Shown here: piece after piece, positions 11,300-21,170 of the stretch
Numbering within the stretch: the first letter of the stretch is position 1
How the letters are laid out: every line of letters begins with the position of its first letter
DNA from: Jacaranda mimosifolia
Lineage: Eukaryota > Streptophyta > Magnoliopsida > Lamiales > Bignoniaceae
DNA length: 64,000 nt
Direction: 5' to 3'
Assembly (NCBI GenBank): GCA_018894105.1
Contig: CM032127.1
Coordinates: 34,058,760 to 34,122,759, forward strand
Position numbers and translations under genes: made by a program
The notes under the pieces: generated by a model
What the model was told of the DNA's origin: nothing
Database searches by the model: none
Seen by the model: the letters and a program-made list of their open reading frames with translations, nothing else

Positions 11300-12221
11300 A
11301 AGAAAGTTAGATATCTAAGAAGACGTCATTGCAAGACTTAACCATATCTCTAGAAATACGATGAACAAGAAAGAAGCTCAAAAAGTACTAAATATTAGTG
11401 ACTTTGAGAAACTTTCAACTTGTGAGTCTTGTTTGAAGGGAAAAATAACCAAGGCTCCTTTCGTAGGATAATCAGAGTGAAACACAAGTCTTTTGGATTT
11501 GATCCATATGGATGTGTGTAGCCTACTAAGAGTTAGTTCATGAGGGGGATATTCTTATTTCATTACCTTCACCGATGAACACACGGTTCGGACATGTGTA
11601 TCTTATGAACTACAAGTCCAAAACTTTTGAAAGGTTCAAAAAGTATAGTTGTGAATTAGAAAAGCAAAAGGGACTTTGTATTAAAGCTCTTTGATTAGAT
11701 CGAGGAGGAGAATACTTAAGTTTTGAGTCAATGAATTATCTAAAAGAGGATAGGATTCTCTCTAAATAGACTTCGATAGGCACACCCCAACTCAATGGAG
11801 TAGCCGAGAGGAGAAATTATACCTATTGGACATGATATGTTCCATGATGAGCTTTTTCGATGTGCCTATATCCTTATGTGGATGCACCTTAGCAACAACA
11901 GTGAGGCTATTAAATGTAGTACCCTTAAAGGCGTGCCAAAGAAGCCACATGAGATGTGGTATTGCAAAGCACCCTTTTACAATTATCTCAAGGTTTAGGG
12001 GTCTCTTGCCTACATGAAGAGGTTAATGGGAGACAAGTTAGATAGTCGATCTTCCTTGTGCAAGTTTGTGGGATATCATAGTGAGTCTATGGGTTATTAT
12101 TTGTATGATCCCTTAGAACAAACAGTGTTTGTCTTGAGGAACGCCACCTTTTTGGAAAAGGAGTTTCTATTAGATAGAAAAGATTTTGTTGTTGAACTTG
12201 ATGAAGTTCAAGATGATTAAC
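11300..12221 (+). pseudogene. Integrase of element A, broken and split from RT
   Basis: Integrase that would insert the cDNA. From left to right one sees a worn zinc-binding part (ARLNHIS, CESCLKGK), the core with FITFTDEH, the position of the second aspartate (RSRRRILKF in another frame, D lost), and the GVAER glutamate region. The C-terminal part is 12014-12220 (GDKLDSRSSLCKFVGYHSES, EFLLDRKDFVVELDEVQDD). At 12221 the linker to RT is interrupted by element B and continues at 30754. Many stops are present. The 4-bp match across the gap and the shared pentamer prove continuity. Confidence 0.87.
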
Positions 12222-12846
12222 TATTGGAATAGTGCCCAACAAGCGAATTAGATTAGACTTGAAAAGCAATTTCCTTGTAAAACAATCTTGATTGAATGAT
12301 ATTCTTTATATGGTCATCTTCATCTTATGTTCTTTTTTACTTCACTCGCATTTGAATGAAGCCTTTAGATCACTTATGACTACAGGACTTGGTTCGATGA
12401 CCATGGAATAAGTCTTACACAGTCGTGATCTTAAATCTTTCAAGTGATAGGATCTTATGAGACAGGGCATCTAAGATTCGGTTAGACTTGCACGAACGAT
12501 GCATAAATCCAAAAGTTGGATATTGCTCCATTTCATGAGCAACCGTATGAGCTATGGGTGCATGTTGTGGGTGCTTGTTACAAAATGAGGCACTAAAGAC
12601 CTACCAGAGAATCCACTAGATAGCTGTCGTGGCAAGTCAGTAGTGGCAAGTTGTCTCGCTTACACTAGTGCATATAATTAGTCCTTTGACCTGAGAATCC
12701 ATGGTATCTTATGTCTAGTCCTTATGCTTTGTCTCTTCCTTGACCACTTAGTGGGTCTTTTGGGTTGAGGTCATGTATGAGCTACTTGGCATAGAGGTTT
12801 GTGAGATTCAAGATGGAATTTAACTCCTCGCTTTTGTGAAGGGCGA
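12222..12846 (+). mobile_element. 5' LTR of element B, first part
   Basis: Starts TATTGGAATAGTGCCC (tip TGTTGG with one change) and runs 625 bp to GAAGGGCGA, where a CACTA transposon is inserted. The other part is 21171-22769. Together they give about 2,224 bp, a full LTR. Confidence 0.87.
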
Positions 12847-13530
12847 TACTATAAGAAAAAAATGGTTTCAGCAATCATTGTTATTAGTCACTAAAAGTGA
12901 AAAAATGGTTGCTAAAACTTATAGTGACCAAATAACAATGGTCGCAGGTAGTCACAACAGAGTAGCTACTAAAAGTACTCAGTGAGGAGTTATTAACTTG
13001 GATGCTGAAAATACATATTTAGCGAACATCTAATAATAGTTAGTAAAGATGGAATAATCAGCAACATATTTTTTACTAGCTAATGTAAAAGTTCATGGTC
13101 ACTATAACACTGCATGGTTATTGTAGGTACGTATACAATGATCACATCTTTTGGTTAGTAAAAATTGATTCTTTAGTGACCAAATCATTGGTTGCAATGA
13201 TTTTTAGATAGTTACAATAGTTATGTTATTTAACATGTTTTAGTGACCCCATTGTGACAATAAAACATAATTGCTAAAGAGTATGTTTTAGCAATCAAAT
13301 AATTGGTTGCAATAATTTTAATATCACCATAAGACATGTTGCATTTTTTATGATTTGGTGACTAAAAGTGTTTCTACTCTAGTCGCCAAAATATTACTTA
13401 TTAGAAACCAAATGTTGATTGAAGAGATAATTTAAATTGGTTGCTAATGTATACATTTTAGCTGCTAAATAGTGGCTGCAAAAGTAGTTTGAAATGATTG
13501 CTAAAATGTAATTTTAAGCTAATAAATGAT
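12847..13530. repeat. Left terminus and subterminal repeats of the CACTA element
   Basis: Many short copies in both directions of motifs such as TAGTGACC, GGTTGCTAA, TAGCAACC and TTGGTTGCAA, one every 20-60 bp. This is the transposase-binding subterminal pattern of En/Spm-like elements, and it is mirrored at 20730-21170. Confidence 0.8.
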
Positions 13531-14856
13531 TGTCAAACAATATGAGTTGGAATGGATTCAACATATATTATAAACCAAAATGGGATTACAAGTGAAGAGT
13601 ACTTATGTCAAACAAAATTAAGTACTTACTTCCCTTACAATATTTTTGGAATAAAGAAAAATTGCTAACTAATCCTCCATAGAGGAAAATAAGAAGAAAG
13701 ATTAAAAAAGAAAAGAGAATAAATTATATGTAATTGCAACCCTCCTCAAGCACTTGCAAGAGACGCCCACAGAGGCCAAGAACAAATCTCCAATCTCTAT
13801 TCCAACAAAAAAGAAATTTTCAGCCAAAGCCTTTGATCCCTTGTAGCAAATCTGCCTCCAATTTTCAACCCCTTATCTAATGTTAGTTTTAGTCCCTATT
13901 CTAGCAAAAAATGAGAGAATTTGTAATGCCACAAAACAAAACTTCCAGACCGAGGATCGACTCTTGACTCCATCAAAATTTCAACGAAAAAGTTGGGCGC
14001 CCAAGATAGAGCATGGATCGAGTTCCACTTCCAACAATTTGCAGCAAAGAACCTTTATTGAGCTCAATAAAACTAGGAGAGAGAAAAATGAACAGCTTTA
14101 ATGCCTCATTCTAATAGTTTTCCAGCAATTAAACAAATTTCCTGCAACTAAAAGCCCATGGTGCTACTATTGATTCCTCCAATAGATTTCTATCAAAATC
14201 AAAACAAGTTCCAACACAATATTTGAGCTCTAGAAATTTAACCTTCAACACCTTAATCAAAAATCTAGAAGCAAGGCTATTAAGACCCAATCCCCATAAT
14301 TTGTAATAATAAATTAAGGACACTCCCAAGCTCTAATTGGCAACAAATCATCAAAATGAAATAGCAAAATCAACATTCAGTTTATCATAGAGAAGGTTCC
14401 AACAACCTCTAATTAGTAACTATTTAAATCAATTGATCCTGCATCGTATTACTATAGCTTTTGCTAATAAAACAACAGCAAAATTCTAAGTATCCAAAGC
14501 ATTTTCAGCAGCAAAAAATGAGGACCTTCATGCCCAGACCATAAAATTGTGAGCAACAAGATCTACTACGAAAGAAACCAGCAGTATTCGATTTGAGTAA
14601 TTTGCTAATTGCATACAATGGAAATCAAATATTAAATGTAAAGAAAATTGAAATTGATTACTAATATATACAATGGTTATACATTTTAAGTTAATCATAC
14701 CTGCAGATAAGAATATTTCAATAAATTAATATGAGAAATTCGAATATCCAATCTTGCTAATGAGGACACACACATCCATAAATATTGAAATAATAATGCA
14801 AAGACATGAAGAAATGACAGAACAATGAAAATGTGAAAATAATATGGTCTTTACAT
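13531..14856. other. CACTA interior, no recognised gene
   Basis: AT-rich sequence with short open stretches in both directions (for example 13880-14101 plus, 14129-14329 minus) that resemble no family I know. It may include untranslated or intronic parts of the captured gene at 14857-15231, which lies just to the right on the minus strand. Confidence 0.4.
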
Positions 14857-15231
14857 GTTCAATTTTCACATCCTCTGCCTCTCTCCAAATTCAGGGCCTC
14901 TGCACATCTCAAAAAACTCAGACAATCTCTGAGCCTTTAGCAACATGTGTAACAGTGTCAGAATAGACCTATAATGTTAAGAGACACACATACTTACCCA
15001 ACATATTGAGATAAACAAAACATTACTTTTTCCCCCCGTCTTCTAATAGATTTCAAAGGCCCTAACAGCATCATGGCATCATATCTCGAAAAACTGTTAA
15101 GCGTAGAAGTCATTGTTATTTCTGAAGGAGAAATATTTGACTTATAATGAAAATATATGAAAACTACTCTAAACCTTATCATCCAAAATAAGTAGACTTC
15201 CCACATAAAGCCTCACACTTTCTTCTACATC
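14857..15231 (-). pseudogene. Captured fragment of an ANTH-domain clathrin assembly protein (AP180/CALM-like) gene
   Basis: Three exon-like pieces separated by short introns. Exon a, 15175-15231 (57 bp, 19 codons), reads VEESVRLY...LILDDK and is preceded by TATTTCAG and followed by GT. An 81-bp GT-AG intron (15094-15174) leads to exon b, 15027-15093: FFEI-stop-CHDAVRAFEIY. After a second intron, exon c (about 14857-14934) reads AQRLSEFFEMCRGPEFG, then VKIE after a one-base shift. The joined order resembles the ANTH-domain helices of plant and animal AP180/CALM proteins (ESxKIY, VDKFFEM, HDAVxAxxIYxxAG, AQRLSEFYExCxGLxxxRG, KIE). Those proteins recruit clathrin to membranes. Stops and missing ends show a dead copy. 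Family assignment is from remembered consensus, not a search. Confidence 0.68.
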
Positions 15232-16135
15232 CTGAAATAGAAAATTATAGTAGCTGCTTTCCAAAAGATTTTCCCACATATAAGTTACTTGTGTTTATGC
15301 ATTGAGGTTACAAACACAGAAAGATATACACGTTGTATTTGTGTATATATACAAAATAATAGAACTGAGGAAAAGTTATGAGACTAAATATCCCACAACC
15401 TTCAATCTGATCCTATGATAGAAGGCATTCTAGAACCAAAATGAACACAGAAACAAACCAACTTCGAGAACAATACAGACAACAAGATTCATGTCATTTT
15501 CATTAAGCAAAACAAAAACTTAAGCTTATGACTTAAAACAAAGAATTGATTGCTATTCAAATATAGTGATGATACCTTATGGCAAGAATCAGGCTCTCAT
15601 GCCATAGCTAAAATTGCATTAACAAATATTCTAAAATTTAGTACCATCAGAAAGAGTATCCCAATTTACAGAATATATATTGAGAATATACAACATTTTG
15701 ACCTGGGCACCTCCAGCAATAAGAATATGAGTGATGCCTGCTTTTTTAGCATAATAAAGAACATCCTATAAACAATCAATGATAGGTGAGCAATGTAAAA
15801 TCAAAATTGTATTAGCTAAAGCTACTGATTTGATTAGCTACCCATTGTGCCTTATATATGATTTTTTGTCTTGTTTAAAATTTATATGTACTATGTAGTT
15901 CTATGTTACTTTCTTATTTTACTTAGGGGTACAAGATGTGATTTTTCATATTTATGTGAATTAAGTTTCAAAAAAGGGTACTTTAGGAATTTCTAAGAGA
16001 CTGAAACAATACTTGGTAGTAGACTAATAGGTCCAAAGATTGATTCTTCTTGGGTCTAATAATTGATTACTTTGTTGTATTGAAGAAACTATAAATTGAG
16101 ATTTGTACTATACAATTGGAAGTGATTATACCTAA
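15232..16135. other. CACTA interior between gene fragment and MITE
   Basis: AT-rich DNA with no full gene. It holds one exon-like stretch (15703-15765, listed separately). Part of it may be intron of the captured gene. Nothing else is supported. Confidence 0.4.
15703..15765 (-). pseudogene. Exon-like 63-bp open stretch in the CACTA element
   Basis: Exactly 21 codons without a stop on the minus strand, reading DVLYYAKKAGITHILIAGG and ending AQ. It is flanked by TATAG on the acceptor side and by GT on the donor side. Amino-acid composition is more protein-like than the surroundings. It is too short to assign. A weak likeness to the THxxxDAGRTQV part of peptidyl-tRNA hydrolase 2 is noted but not claimed. 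It could be a second captured gene or chance. Confidence 0.3.
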
Positions 16136-16583
16136 GGCTATGTTCACTAGCATTTTGGGAAAAAATTTCCCAACTCCCAAAACAATCCCAAAAATCATAC
16201 ACATTCTCCAATCATTTTTCCAAAACACAAAAAATTATACCCAAAAGACCCTCAGAATTCAATATCAAAAAGACCCTACATACGACCCTAGCCCTACCTT
16301 AACCCTACCTAACACTCAAGTACATATATATACACACCATGAAAGTATATATATATACATATTACATAAAAAAATAATTTCTTCCTACAAATCTAACAAA
16401 AAAGTAACTGATTTGACATCTACAGTAAAATTTGTCCCCCCACCAAAACATTAACAAACAAACAACTCATTCTCAATTTATTTTCCTTGTTTTCCCAAAA
16501 CATAAACAAACACTCGACACTTATTTCAAGTTTTCTCCCAAATTTTTTTCTGAAAAATGGCCAAAATGCTAGTGAACAAGCCC
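16136..16583. mobile_element. Tourist-like MITE (PIF/Harbinger type)
   Basis: About 448 bp with near-perfect inverted termini. The left one reads GGCTATGTTCACTAGCATTT and the right one, inverted, GGGCTTGTTCACTAGCATTT. Both are flanked by TAA (16133-16135 and 16584-16586), the 3-bp duplication typical of PIF/Harbinger elements. The interior is A/C-rich with short TA runs (near 16320-16365) and encodes no transposase. The 112-codon open frame inside is of biased composition and probably meaningless. Confidence 0.72.
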
Positions 16584-16586
16584 TAA

Positions 16587-17297
16587 ATGTTTAAGTCGAA
16601 GCTCAAATTGTGTATTAAGTTATAAAAGCTACTTTTTAGAAACAAAAGCATAAACAACGTAGATTTTTAGCCACTTGGCATGAAAATTCCTGCTCAACAG
16701 AAGTTACTTCTTTTGGGAGGCTAAAATTTGGTTATCTATGCAACTTTGCCAAAAGCCTCAAATATCCACTTTAGGAGACCATACCAGTCAAAGAATCTAA
16801 TCTCCATCCCAAACTAATCACACTTAACAGGCAATTACATAGAAACTTCAATGGGACTTCATTTAAGTAAACTAAAGAGAGAAAATTTTGAGTTGCGGAG
16901 ACTTTGTACTCAGATTTCAAGTATTACTAATGCAATTCAAATGATTTTGGATTTTAAACTTTAAAACACAAACTTGGTTCACCTGAGACTTTCAACTTAT
17001 ATTCCAAAGTATTACTAGTTCAATTCATGCTTATAACCAAAGGTTTCATTTCAGTTGCACTTTGCAGTCAAACTAGGCTTTACAACGAAAACTAATTATA
17101 GCATATAATCTCATCACACAAGGATGCTTGGAAACGTAGTTTGGCCTAAAAAAATTCATGCATGTACCTTTAACAATGAGACAAACTTAATTAACAGTGC
17201 ACATAGAAGAAAAGCAGAATGACTACTGCAATCATCAATCAGATTTGAAGCCCCAAATTTAGCCAAATATGGAGTTGGAGTAAGGCAAGTCAAATTC
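16587..17297. other. CACTA interior, no recognised gene
   Basis: AT-rich, no convincing coding stretch on either strand. It lies between the MITE and the degenerate minus-strand gene at 17298-18290. Confidence 0.35.
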
Positions 17298-18290
17298 TTA
17301 GAGAACTATATGGAAGTAAGAAGAATCCAATCGAAATGTAAATGCATAGATAGTTTTTATTAGATAGACGCATTCAACATTGTACGAATTAACATAAGCA
17401 ACCTCATCAACACCAGTTGCCTCAACAACATGACCACTCAAATCATTCATATTCTCCTTCACAGTATTCAAATTTCCCTCCACATAATCATTTACATTTT
17501 TAGTAAGAACATCAACCATAGTGTTATCAATATTGAGGTCCTCCTCTTTAACATAGTCATTAACCACAGTGGAATTTTCTTGAAGAGCAGAGAATTGATT
17601 TGTTACCTGAACAAGGAAAAGGTAGTCAAGATTTTCTTGGTCAATCGGGCAGTGTTTGGCAAAAAAGGGATCCTTCTTTTTTCAGCTTGCTCCATTAGGT
17701 TCGCTATCTTCTTCCTAGGTGTAGATACTGATTTCTTCCCTTTGTCATTATTTTCAAACTTCCTGGGCATTTGAACACTTTCCTTTGATATGGTCTTGGA
17801 ACATCCATGAGGTTGAGCAACTCGAAGAATTTGACAATTAGAAATAGTCCAAAAACTCAGAAATTTCACTGTTGGAGAAGGAAATTGTAGTTTTGGAGTC
17901 GACAGAGGACATGCTGCAGCTCCAAGACTAGAAAAATCAAAGAAAATAGATTGATTAAAAGAAGTAAGGGATAGGGGTTCACTGTGGGACCTAAAACGGC
18001 ATCACAGAAGGATGAGTCTGTAGGCAAAGGTAGGGGAAATGGGACAAACGTCTATGCAGTAGCAAATGGAGTTTGAGGAGTGTTGGGTTGAATGCCAATA
18101 TGAGAGACCAGCAGAGGAAAAGAGGATAGGTCAAAATTTTGGGGGTTATGGAAAGGGCCAGATAGAGGGTTAGGGAAAGGTCGGAAGCACAATGAAGAGG
18201 CTGGGATTGGGAGAGAGGAAAGAGGTGAAGATGGTGGCATGGCTTGGTGGAAGCTCGACTGACTGTCGAAGGCGGTGGCAAGAGAGCACG
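17298..18290 (-). pseudogene. Degenerate unknown gene inside the CACTA element
   Basis: Reading right to left, a proline/serine-rich start (ATG at 18240, MPPSSPLSSLPIP) is followed, after a stop and frame changes, by a basic segment (MPRKFENNDKGKKSVSTPRKK, then EQAEKRRIPFLPNTARLTKK). A one-base shift near 17607, or a CAG-GTAACA splice donor there, leads into an acidic, asparagine/valine-rich part (VVNDYVKEEDLNIDN). Composition is protein-like over roughly 300 codons, unlike neighbouring DNA. I do not recognise the family. It may be a captured host gene or an accessory CACTA product of the TNPA kind. Stops show it is not functional as it stands. Confidence 0.42.
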
Positions 18291-19103
18291 AAGAGAAAGT
18301 TGGGGAAGTTTAGGTTAGAAGTTTATATTACGTAACTACATATAAGAAATACCAATTATAAGTAAATAGGATTTTGTTTGAGGTTTGTTTATAAATTAAG
18401 CTTCACTTTATCTTTCTTCTAATTTAGGTGTGAGACTTTAGACTATTTAATTTTTATAAGTTAAGTTTCAAGTGAAAACTTAATAAAATATAAAAATAAA
18501 TATTGATAACACTTTTTGTAACTTAGCTTGTTGAAAATTTTCAAGTACTCTACTAGACATATAAGTTTATACATATTGTAATGATAGTGTATATTAAATA
18601 CAAACTGATTCTATCTTTTTAGATCACAAGTGAATTTTACAATATTAGGCATAATGTGCTCTCATTAGCCTGAATAGTAATATCCATTAGAAAGAAAATC
18701 TATCAATGTATGAAATATACAATTTTTTAAAAAATAAATTACTTAATTTTTTAATTAATAAATAATTTAGTTAAAATATATTCTTTAATTTATTTATTCT
18801 TAATTAACATAGTCTTTTAATTTTTTATTTATTGTATTTTTAGTTAATTAGTAAATTAAATTTAACTTTAGCCATCTCATTAATCTTTAGTACTTTTTAT
18901 TTTTTTTATTTTTTTTATTTTTTTTTTGGAAATTGTGGATTTTCCTCAAATTCCATCTACGTTGCAACTAGATTTATTGATTTAGGAGAGCTATTGTAAT
19001 TTTTGGGAAAACAAAGTTTTTTTTCGTAATTTTGCCAAAATTTAGAAGTTAGCATAATTCATCCTAAGAAGAACTACTAAGAATCTATTAAGATAATTTT
19101 TTA
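18291..19103. other. AT-rich CACTA interior with low-complexity tracts
   Basis: Very AT-rich sequence without genes. At 18895-18928 there is a run of T8-A units (T-rich microsatellite), and 18720-18870 is dominated by TTAATTA-type words. Nothing else is supported. Confidence 0.5.
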
Positions 19104-19765
19104 TCTATACTATTATAAAAAAGAAGACACTTTTGTGTCTAAATGGAAGTTATTTTAATATTTTTACTTGATTGTGCTTCAATTTTCTTTAAACTTTAAA
19201 AAGACAACTAGATGTAAAGGGTAAAATTGAAAAATTATGAATTTTAGGTAGTTGAGATATCAAATTTTGATATTCCAACTTTAGCCTTACAACTATATTT
19301 GGAAACGTTACTAATAGGGTTTTAATTGTAAAATACAAAAAAAAAAAAAACACTAAAAAAATTATTAGAAATGATTTTTGCATCACCACATTTACAACCA
19401 TATTTCTAATACTTACGAGAAAATAATATTTCTAATAATTCTTTTGATTAAAATTTTAGATATTTACAATCAATGTTTTTATGCTCATCATTTGACTAAA
19501 TTTGAAAAATGATTATTAGTTTGAATGTAGATTTAGTAATCTATTTTTTATTTTCAATTAATTGATATTATCTTAACACAATAATATTTGGATAGTACAA
19601 TATACAACTTTTTTTACTGAATTCTTTGGTTGCTGTCATTCTTCCTTTTCGAATCAATTTGCAATTTTATGATTTAAAAATGGAATACGATTTGCACATA
19701 TCTTTTTAAAAAAACATTTTATATGAAAAATTGTGCGTGCAAGAACTGTGTGCCTGAATTGCTAG
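19104..19765 (+). mobile_element. Helitron-like element, non-autonomous
   Basis: Starts TCTATACTATTATAAAA after an A and ends CTAG before a T, which fits the Helitron rule (5' TC, 3' CTRR, insertion between A and T). Nine bases before the CTAG is a short hairpin with arms GCGTGCA / TGTGTGC that pair with three G-T wobbles, as expected for a decayed 3' hairpin. Length 662 bp, no Rep/helicase. Short motifs of this kind can occur by chance in AT-rich DNA. Confidence 0.5.
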
Positions 19766-20729
19766 TAGTAAGAAAAAAATTCATCAAACTATTTTCGATC
19801 AAAAAATTAATTCTATCAACTTTTCATTTGTCAAAATTCTACCATTAACTTTATGCTATTTTTTAGAAGAAAATAGCCTTGAAGTTGCTAGTTAAGTAAA
19901 TTTATATATATATTAATATTCAATTTAAGAAATTATTTTTCTTTAGTTGTTCCCAATAAAAATAAAAAGTAAAAAGAGTGAGATCCATCGAGAAAAACAT
20001 ATATATTCTTGGCTCAGTGGCATTAATTTTTTCTTTTCCACCAAAAATTGGAGCAATCGATATGGAAAGAAACTATTTGGAAGGAGAACTTTGTTTCTCA
20101 ATTTTTTTTGTGGAATAGGGTTTCAACCCCATGTCAGTTTGGAAGGAGAGTTTCATGTTTAGCCTCTCAATTTTCTGATGGATGGAGAGTTCGAACTCTT
20201 GTCAGTTTGGTGACTTTTGTGTACCTTTGCCTGAATTTGGTCCAATATGGGATCGAACCTGGGTCAATATGGTGACTGGTGCAATAACTATTGTGCATGG
20301 TTTTTTGCTGAAAATTCCGCTCCAATGGGAATCGAACATGGGGTGAGTGTGGTGATTGGTGTGCATCTTTTTTGCTAAAAGTTCTACTCTAATGTGGGAT
20401 CGAACCTGGGTCAACATAGTACTAAACAATGTAAATATTATAAGGGAAGTTTGACTTCCTCATTTTAATTTTACTCAAACTTGGCTTCTAATTTGTCAGT
20501 TTTATAAGAATTCATAGTCTAAAAATGTATACTTTTTGTTTCATTTTTTTTGACATTTTCATTTAAGAGTTGTACTTTAACACAAAATTTGAAGTAAAGT
20601 ATTATTTAATCATTTAATAAATTATTTTTTTGTACATTTAAATCAATTTTTTACAAAATCAATTTAGCTCCTTAAACTTAATTTAAAGGTTTTTTTGTGA
20701 TATTTTTTCAAGAACTAATTAGAAATAAT
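19766..20729. repeat. CACTA interior with a degenerate tandem array
   Basis: Between about 20110 and 20430 several diverged units of roughly 75 bp follow each other. The clearest start near 20228, 20310 and 20384, each with a GGGATCGAACCTGGGTC-like core followed by ATGGTGACTGGTG or similar. The core resembles the B box of tRNA-type promoters on the minus strand, but no A box or tRNA fold is present. The remaining DNA on both sides is AT-rich without a gene. Confidence 0.55.
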
Positions 20730-21170
20730 GCCCATTGGATTGATATGAGTAATTTTTTAGCAACCACATGAAACTGCTTGCTGTAAATATTTTTTTTAGT
20801 GACCATAAAATAGTGGTTGCCATAAGCTTTTTCTTTAGCAACCAAAATAAGTGGTTGTTAATCATCAAATTGAAAGACTTACAATAACAATTCAATATGT
20901 TGTTGTTAAATTGATCGCAATTAATGTTCATATTTAGCAACTATAAAAATTCTCGCTAAACATCCCAATTTTGGTTGCTATAGCACTGGCCAAGGTAGGT
21001 CAAATTATAGTGACCATTTACAACTACCAAATATTGGTTGGTCGCAAAAGTATTTATATAACTTGATTTCAGCAACCAGATCACTTTTGGATGCTAAAAT
21101 TATATATTTTGCCACCATTTTGTCATGGTCACTTAGAATTTGATCACTAAAACCATTTATTCTTGTAGTA
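20730..21170. repeat. Right terminus and subterminal repeats of the CACTA element
   Basis: Mirror image of the left end: repeated TAGCAACC, TAGTGACC, GGTTGCTA and GGTTGCCA words, closing with TTCTTGTAGTA. It defines the right edge at 21170, after which the LTR of element B resumes with CAAGTATATC. Confidence 0.8.

Larger units (their letters stand above)
12847..21170. mobile_element. CACTA (En/Spm) DNA transposon carrying gene fragments
   Basis: An 8.3-kb insertion in an LTR, with inverted termini. The left end reads TACTATAAGAAAAAAATGG and the right end, inverted, TACTACAAGAATAAATGG, close to the CACTACAAGAA termini of plant CACTA elements. The 3-bp flanks CGA and CAA match the CACTA target-duplication length with one change, and the uninterrupted LTR has CGA here. 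Dense short repeats lie inside both ends. No transposase (TNPD/Transposase_21 type) was recognised, so it looks non-autonomous. The interior holds an ANTH gene fragment, exon-like pieces, a MITE and a Helitron-like element. Confidence 0.88.

Noticed and set aside
16116..16454. 112-codon plus-strand open frame
   Set aside because: It lies almost wholly inside the MITE, has a Thr/Pro/Ile/Lys bias caused by A/C-rich DNA, and includes the terminal inverted repeat. No protein family fits.
17430..17774. 114-codon plus-strand open frame
   Set aside because: It is antisense to the more protein-like minus-strand blocks of the degenerate gene at 17298-18290 and is rich in hydrophobic residues as a shadow frame.
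20228..20410. Possible tRNA gene or SINE
   Set aside because: Only the B-box-like core repeats. No A box, acceptor stem, cloverleaf or poly-A/T tail could be seen.
12847..21170. Insert first considered as a large foldback element or a host gene island
   Set aside because: The CACTA-type ends, 3-bp flanks and short subterminal repeats fit En/Spm better; inverted similarity is confined to the ends.
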